From Pelagicoccus sp. SDUM812005 (GTDB lineage Bacteria > Verrucomicrobiota > Verrucomicrobiia > Opitutales > Opitutaceae): DNA of 64,000 nucleotides. Shown piece by piece: positions 61,629-64,000 of the stretch. A program made the position numbers and the translations under genes. The stretch covers positions 1 to 64,000 of the forward strand of contig NZ_JARXIA010000005.1 in assembly GCF_031127875.1 (NCBI RefSeq). Direction: 5' to 3'. The notes beneath the pieces were generated by a model, which saw only the letters and a program-made list of their open reading frames with translations, was not told the origin of the DNA and did not search any database. Within the stretch, counting starts at the first letter, position 1, and the number at the start of each line of letters is the position of its first letter.

Positions 61629-63369
61629 CCCACGCATCGTCCCCTCCGCCGCTCCCAAGGACGTCGTCACCGCCACTATCAAGGTCGACGGCAACGCCCT
61701 TTCGCGCACCTTCGAAATCGCAGCCGTCAGCGTGGTCAAAAACATCGGACGCATCCCCTTCGCCCGCATCGAACTCTACGACGGCGACCCCGCCACCGAA
61801 ACCTTCCCCGCTTGCGACTCCCAAGAGCTCGCTCCCGGCGGCGAAATCGAAATCCACGCCGGCTACCGGTCTAGCGAATCCCCCATTTTCAAAGGCATAC
61901 TCGTCAGCCACTCCCTCCGGATCCGCGCCTCCGGCCGCCCCATCCTCACCCTCGTCTGCCGCCACCCCCTCTACCAGTCCACCCTCACCCGACGCTCCCG
62001 CAGCTTCCAGGAACTCACCGACTCCGACGCCATTTCGGAAATCCTCGGAGCCTACGGCGTATCCATCGATGCGAATACAAGCGAGGTCACCCACGAAAGT
62101 CTCTTCCAATACCACTGCACCGACTGGGACTTCTGCCTCGCTCGCGCCCAAGCCAATAGCCTCTTGCTCATTCCCACCGACGACGGAGCCACCCTCGCCC
62201 CCTTGGACTCCAGCCAAACACACATACTCCAGCTCCAGTACGGCGCCACGATTTACGAATTAGACCTCGAGCTCGATATCCGCACCCAAGCCACCGAAGT
62301 CACCGCCAGCGCTTGGGACCCAGCTTCGCAAGAAGCCCTCGAAGCGACCGCCAGCGAGCCAGAACTCCCCACAGCCGGCAACCAATCCGCCACCGACCTC
62401 GCCAGCTTGCACGGCCAATCCAGCCACTTCCACCACGCCGGAGCCGTAAGCCAAGAGGAGCTGGACGCCTTCGCCTCCGGACAACTGCTCCTGCAGCGCC
62501 TCGGAGCTCGCGTCGGCCGCGTCCGCTGCATCGGCACCTCCGACCCCGTCCCCGGCCAACTCCTCGACATCGCCGGTATCTCCGACCGCTTCAGCGGCAG
62601 CTACCTCATCTCCGGAGTACGCCACACCCTTAGCAACGGCAGCTGGTACACCGACCTCCAAGTCGGTCTCCTGCCACAAGAAATCCAATCCAGCTCCCAC
62701 GCCATCGCCGCGCCTGCCGCCGCTGCCATGTTGCCGCACGCCAACGGCCTTCATATCGGCATCGTGGAAGCCCTCGAAGGCGACCCCCAGAGCGAGTTCC
62801 GCATCCAAGTCAAACTGCCCACCCAAGGCGAAGACGCTGCCCCCTACTGGGCTCGCCTCGCCTCCATCGATGCCGGCGACGCTCGCGGCGCTTTCCTGTA
62901 TCCAGAGATCGGCGACGAAGTTGTGGTCGCCTTCTTCGACCACGACCCCCGCCATCCCGTCGTCCTCGGCAGCCTCTACAGCAGCGCCCGCCCCGCCCCT
63001 CTCGAGCCCTCCGACGACAACCACGAAAAAGGTTTCTTCTCCCGCTCGGAAATGAAGCTCCACTTCAACGACGACCTCGTGTCCGCCACCCTCGAAACCC
63101 CTAACGGAAATATCCTTCAGCTCAGCGAAGACGAAGGCGGCATCCTCCTCGAAGACGAAAACGGAAACAAGATCACCCTCAGCTCCGACGGCATCGAACT
63201 CTCCAGCGCCGCCGATCTCGTCCTTACCGCCAGCGGAGACGTTAGCATCGAAGGCACTAACGTCACCCACAAAGCCAACGCCCAATTCACCGCCGAAGGC
63301 GCCTCCGCCGCCGAACTCAAAGCCTCCGGCAATACCACCATCAAAGGCGCCCTCGTCCAAATCAACTAA
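61621..63369 (+). CDS. VgrG/gp5-like spike hub protein (Afp8/Pvc8-like)
   Basis: 582 residues. The gp27-like hub part (about 1-370) contains IPFARIELYDGDP and the SRSFQELTDSDAISEIL segment. An OB-fold follows (about 375-460; GIVEALEGDPQSEFRIQVKLP, and GDEVVVAFFDHDPRHPVVLG), then a C-terminal beta-helix needle with regular repeats (about 470-580). It forms the piercing spike of the particle. There is no effector extension after the needle. In an eCIS operon it should be called the spike protein rather than a T6SS VgrG. Confidence 0.9.
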   Translation: MPNPRIVPSAAPKDVVTATIKVDGNALSRTFEIAAVSVVKNIGRIPFARIELYDGDPATETFPACDSQELAPGGEIEIHAGYRSSESPIFKGILVSHSLRIRASGRPILTLVCRHPLYQSTLTRRSRSFQELTDSDAISEILGAYGVSIDANTSEVTHESLFQYHCTDWDFCLARAQANSLLLIPTDDGATLAPLDSSQTHILQLQYGATIYELDLELDIRTQATEVTASAWDPASQEALEATASEPELPTAGNQSATDLASLHGQSSHFHHAGAVSQEELDAFASGQLLLQRLGARVGRVRCIGTSDPVPGQLLDIAGISDRFSGSYLISGVRHTLSNGSWYTDLQVGLLPQEIQSSSHAIAAPAAAAMLPHANGLHIGIVEALEGDPQSEFRIQVKLPTQGEDAAPYWARLASIDAGDARGAFLYPEIGDEVVVAFFDHDPRHPVVLGSLYSSARPAPLEPSDDNHEKGFFSRSEMKLHFNDDLVSATLETPNGNILQLSEDEGGILLEDENGNKITLSSDGIELSSAADLVLTASGDVSIEGTNVTHKANAQFTAEGASAAELKASGNTTIKGALVQIN

Positions 63370-63408
63370 CCCCCTTCATCCCTCATAATTCATCCTTCAT
63401 TCTTAAAA

Positions 63409-63702
63409 ATGCCTCCCGCCGCCCGCATCACCGACACCCACGTCTGCCCCATGGTCGATCCCTCCACCGGCGTTCCCCATGTCGGAGGCCCCATCCTGCC
63501 GCCGGGCGAAGCCACCGTGCTCATCGGCGGCATGCCCGCCGCTACGCTGGGCGACTCCTGTATTTGCGTCGGCCCTACAGCCAGCATCATCGCCGGCTCC
63601 TCCACCGTAATGATCGGCGGCTCTCCCGCCGCTCGCATGGGCGATTCCACCGCCCACGGCGGCAGCATCGTATCCGGAGAGCCCACCGTGCTCATCAACT
63701 AA
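63409..63702 (+). CDS. PAAR-domain spike tip protein
   Basis: 97 residues, a single PAAR domain: an N-terminal ITDTHVCPM, repeated G-x-P-A-A-x-x-G-D segments (GGMPAATLGD, GGSPAARMGD), and His/Cys residues (His19, Cys21 and His near 82) able to hold the tip metal. It sharpens the VgrG-like needle. No toxin extension is fused. It lies between the spike and gp25 genes. Confidence 0.92.
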   Translation: MPPAARITDTHVCPMVDPSTGVPHVGGPILPPGEATVLIGGMPAATLGDSCICVGPTASIIAGSSTVMIGGSPAARMGDSTAHGGSIVSGEPTVLIN

Positions 63703-63725
63703 TTCAAACGAGACCGCTCCCACCT

Positions 63726-64000
63726 ATGTCTGACCAAAATCTACCCGCCTTTATCGGAACCGGCTGGGCCTTCCCGCCGGACTTCCTCATGGGCAGCCAC
63801 ACCGTCCGCCTCAGCGACGGCATCGAAGACATCGAACAATCCCTCCGCATCCTCCTTTCCACCCTCCCGGGAGAGCGAGCCATGCGCCCCGACTACGGCT
63901 GCGATCTCACCCCCCTGCTCTTCGAACCGCTAACCACCACCCTGCGTACCGTCACCGAAGATCGCGTAAAAACCTCCATCTACCTCCACGAGCCTCGCAT
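63726..64000 (+). CDS. GPW/gp25-like baseplate wedge protein (partial)
   Basis: The first 91 codons are inside the window; the 3' end is missing. It has the gp25 family features: an N-terminal GTGWAFPPDF segment, then IEDIEQSLRILLSTLPGER and the MRPDYGCDLTPLLFEP motif (PDYG core). gp25/Afp9 proteins start sheath assembly at the baseplate. It lies 23 nt after the PAAR gene, which shows that the operon continues to the right. Confidence 0.9.
   Translation, partial: MSDQNLPAFIGTGWAFPPDFLMGSHTVRLSDGIEDIEQSLRILLSTLPGERAMRPDYGCDLTPLLFEPLTTTLRTVTEDRVKTSIYLHEPR

Noticed and set aside
61621-63702. Type VI secretion system
   Set aside because: VgrG- and PAAR-like proteins are present, but the sheath, DUF4255, DUF5908 and LysM genes define an extracellular contractile system, and no TssJLM or TssB/C type genes are seen.
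55630-64000. Ordinary prophage tail region
   Set aside because: No capsid, portal, terminase, integrase or lysis genes are seen within the window, and gene order follows eCIS loci.

Overview
The window is high-GC bacterial chromosome with short intergenic gaps, many ATGA-type overlaps and usable Shine-Dalgarno sites. The gene set suggests Verrucomicrobiota, class Opitutia (a marine Pelagicoccus- or Puniceicoccus-like lineage is my guess, from gene types only). It carries a eukaryotic-type UDPGP-family nucleotidyltransferase, GspE/GspF plus ExeA-like secretion genes, DUF3347 copper proteins, an Mbh-ordered Mrp antiporter and an extracellular contractile injection system (eCIS). I saw no rRNA, tRNA, CRISPR array or insertion sequence.

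Region 1-16 kb is mostly housekeeping. It holds a PAS/pseudo-receiver protein, a FAH-family enzyme convergent with a UDP-sugar pyrophosphorylase, an FtsB-like protein, an ExeA-like ATPase with a GspB-like partner, a polyprenyl-phosphate sugar transferase, a DNA alkyltransferase, cardiolipin synthase, TrpC, RsmA, a DUF192 lipoprotein and the GspE-GspF pair.

Region 16-33.7 kb is, after an alpha/beta hydrolase, a copper/heavy-metal island. It has a TolC-CusB-CusA efflux operon, a stand-alone DUF3347 protein, a 19-cysteine Csp-type copper storage protein, a membrane DUF305 protein, a CopA P-type ATPase, an AraC regulator with an N-terminal CxxC metal-binding-like half, and an ECF sigma module whose order and sensor ligands match cnrYXH. 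A K+ channel and an FAD-dependent oxidoreductase sit inside it.

Region 33.8-46 kb holds a CHASE histidine kinase, then an eleven-gene antiporter operon ordered like the MbhA-H module but with three D-type subunits, and a CPA2 antiporter on the other strand. Region 46-55 kb is mixed: a cysteine-motif hypothetical protein, ThuA, TolC, a PAS-SpoIIE phosphatase, YqeY, a thioredoxin, a GbsR regulator with a candidate operator shared with the next gene, and a TIGR01777 epimerase-like protein.

Region 55.6-64 kb is the start of an eCIS operon: DUF4255, an unrecognised protein with two CBM5/12-like modules, one large sheath, two tube proteins, DUF5908, LysM adaptor, VgrG-like spike, PAAR tip and the first part of gp25. 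It runs off the window, so later baseplate, tape-measure, AAA+ and cargo genes are not visible.

Outside gene families, the heptamer TGGATAC (either strand) was found 39 times by eye, about one per 1.6 kb and several-fold more than base composition predicts. It occurs in several reading frames and between genes, and twice as an inverted pair upstream of the eCIS operon.
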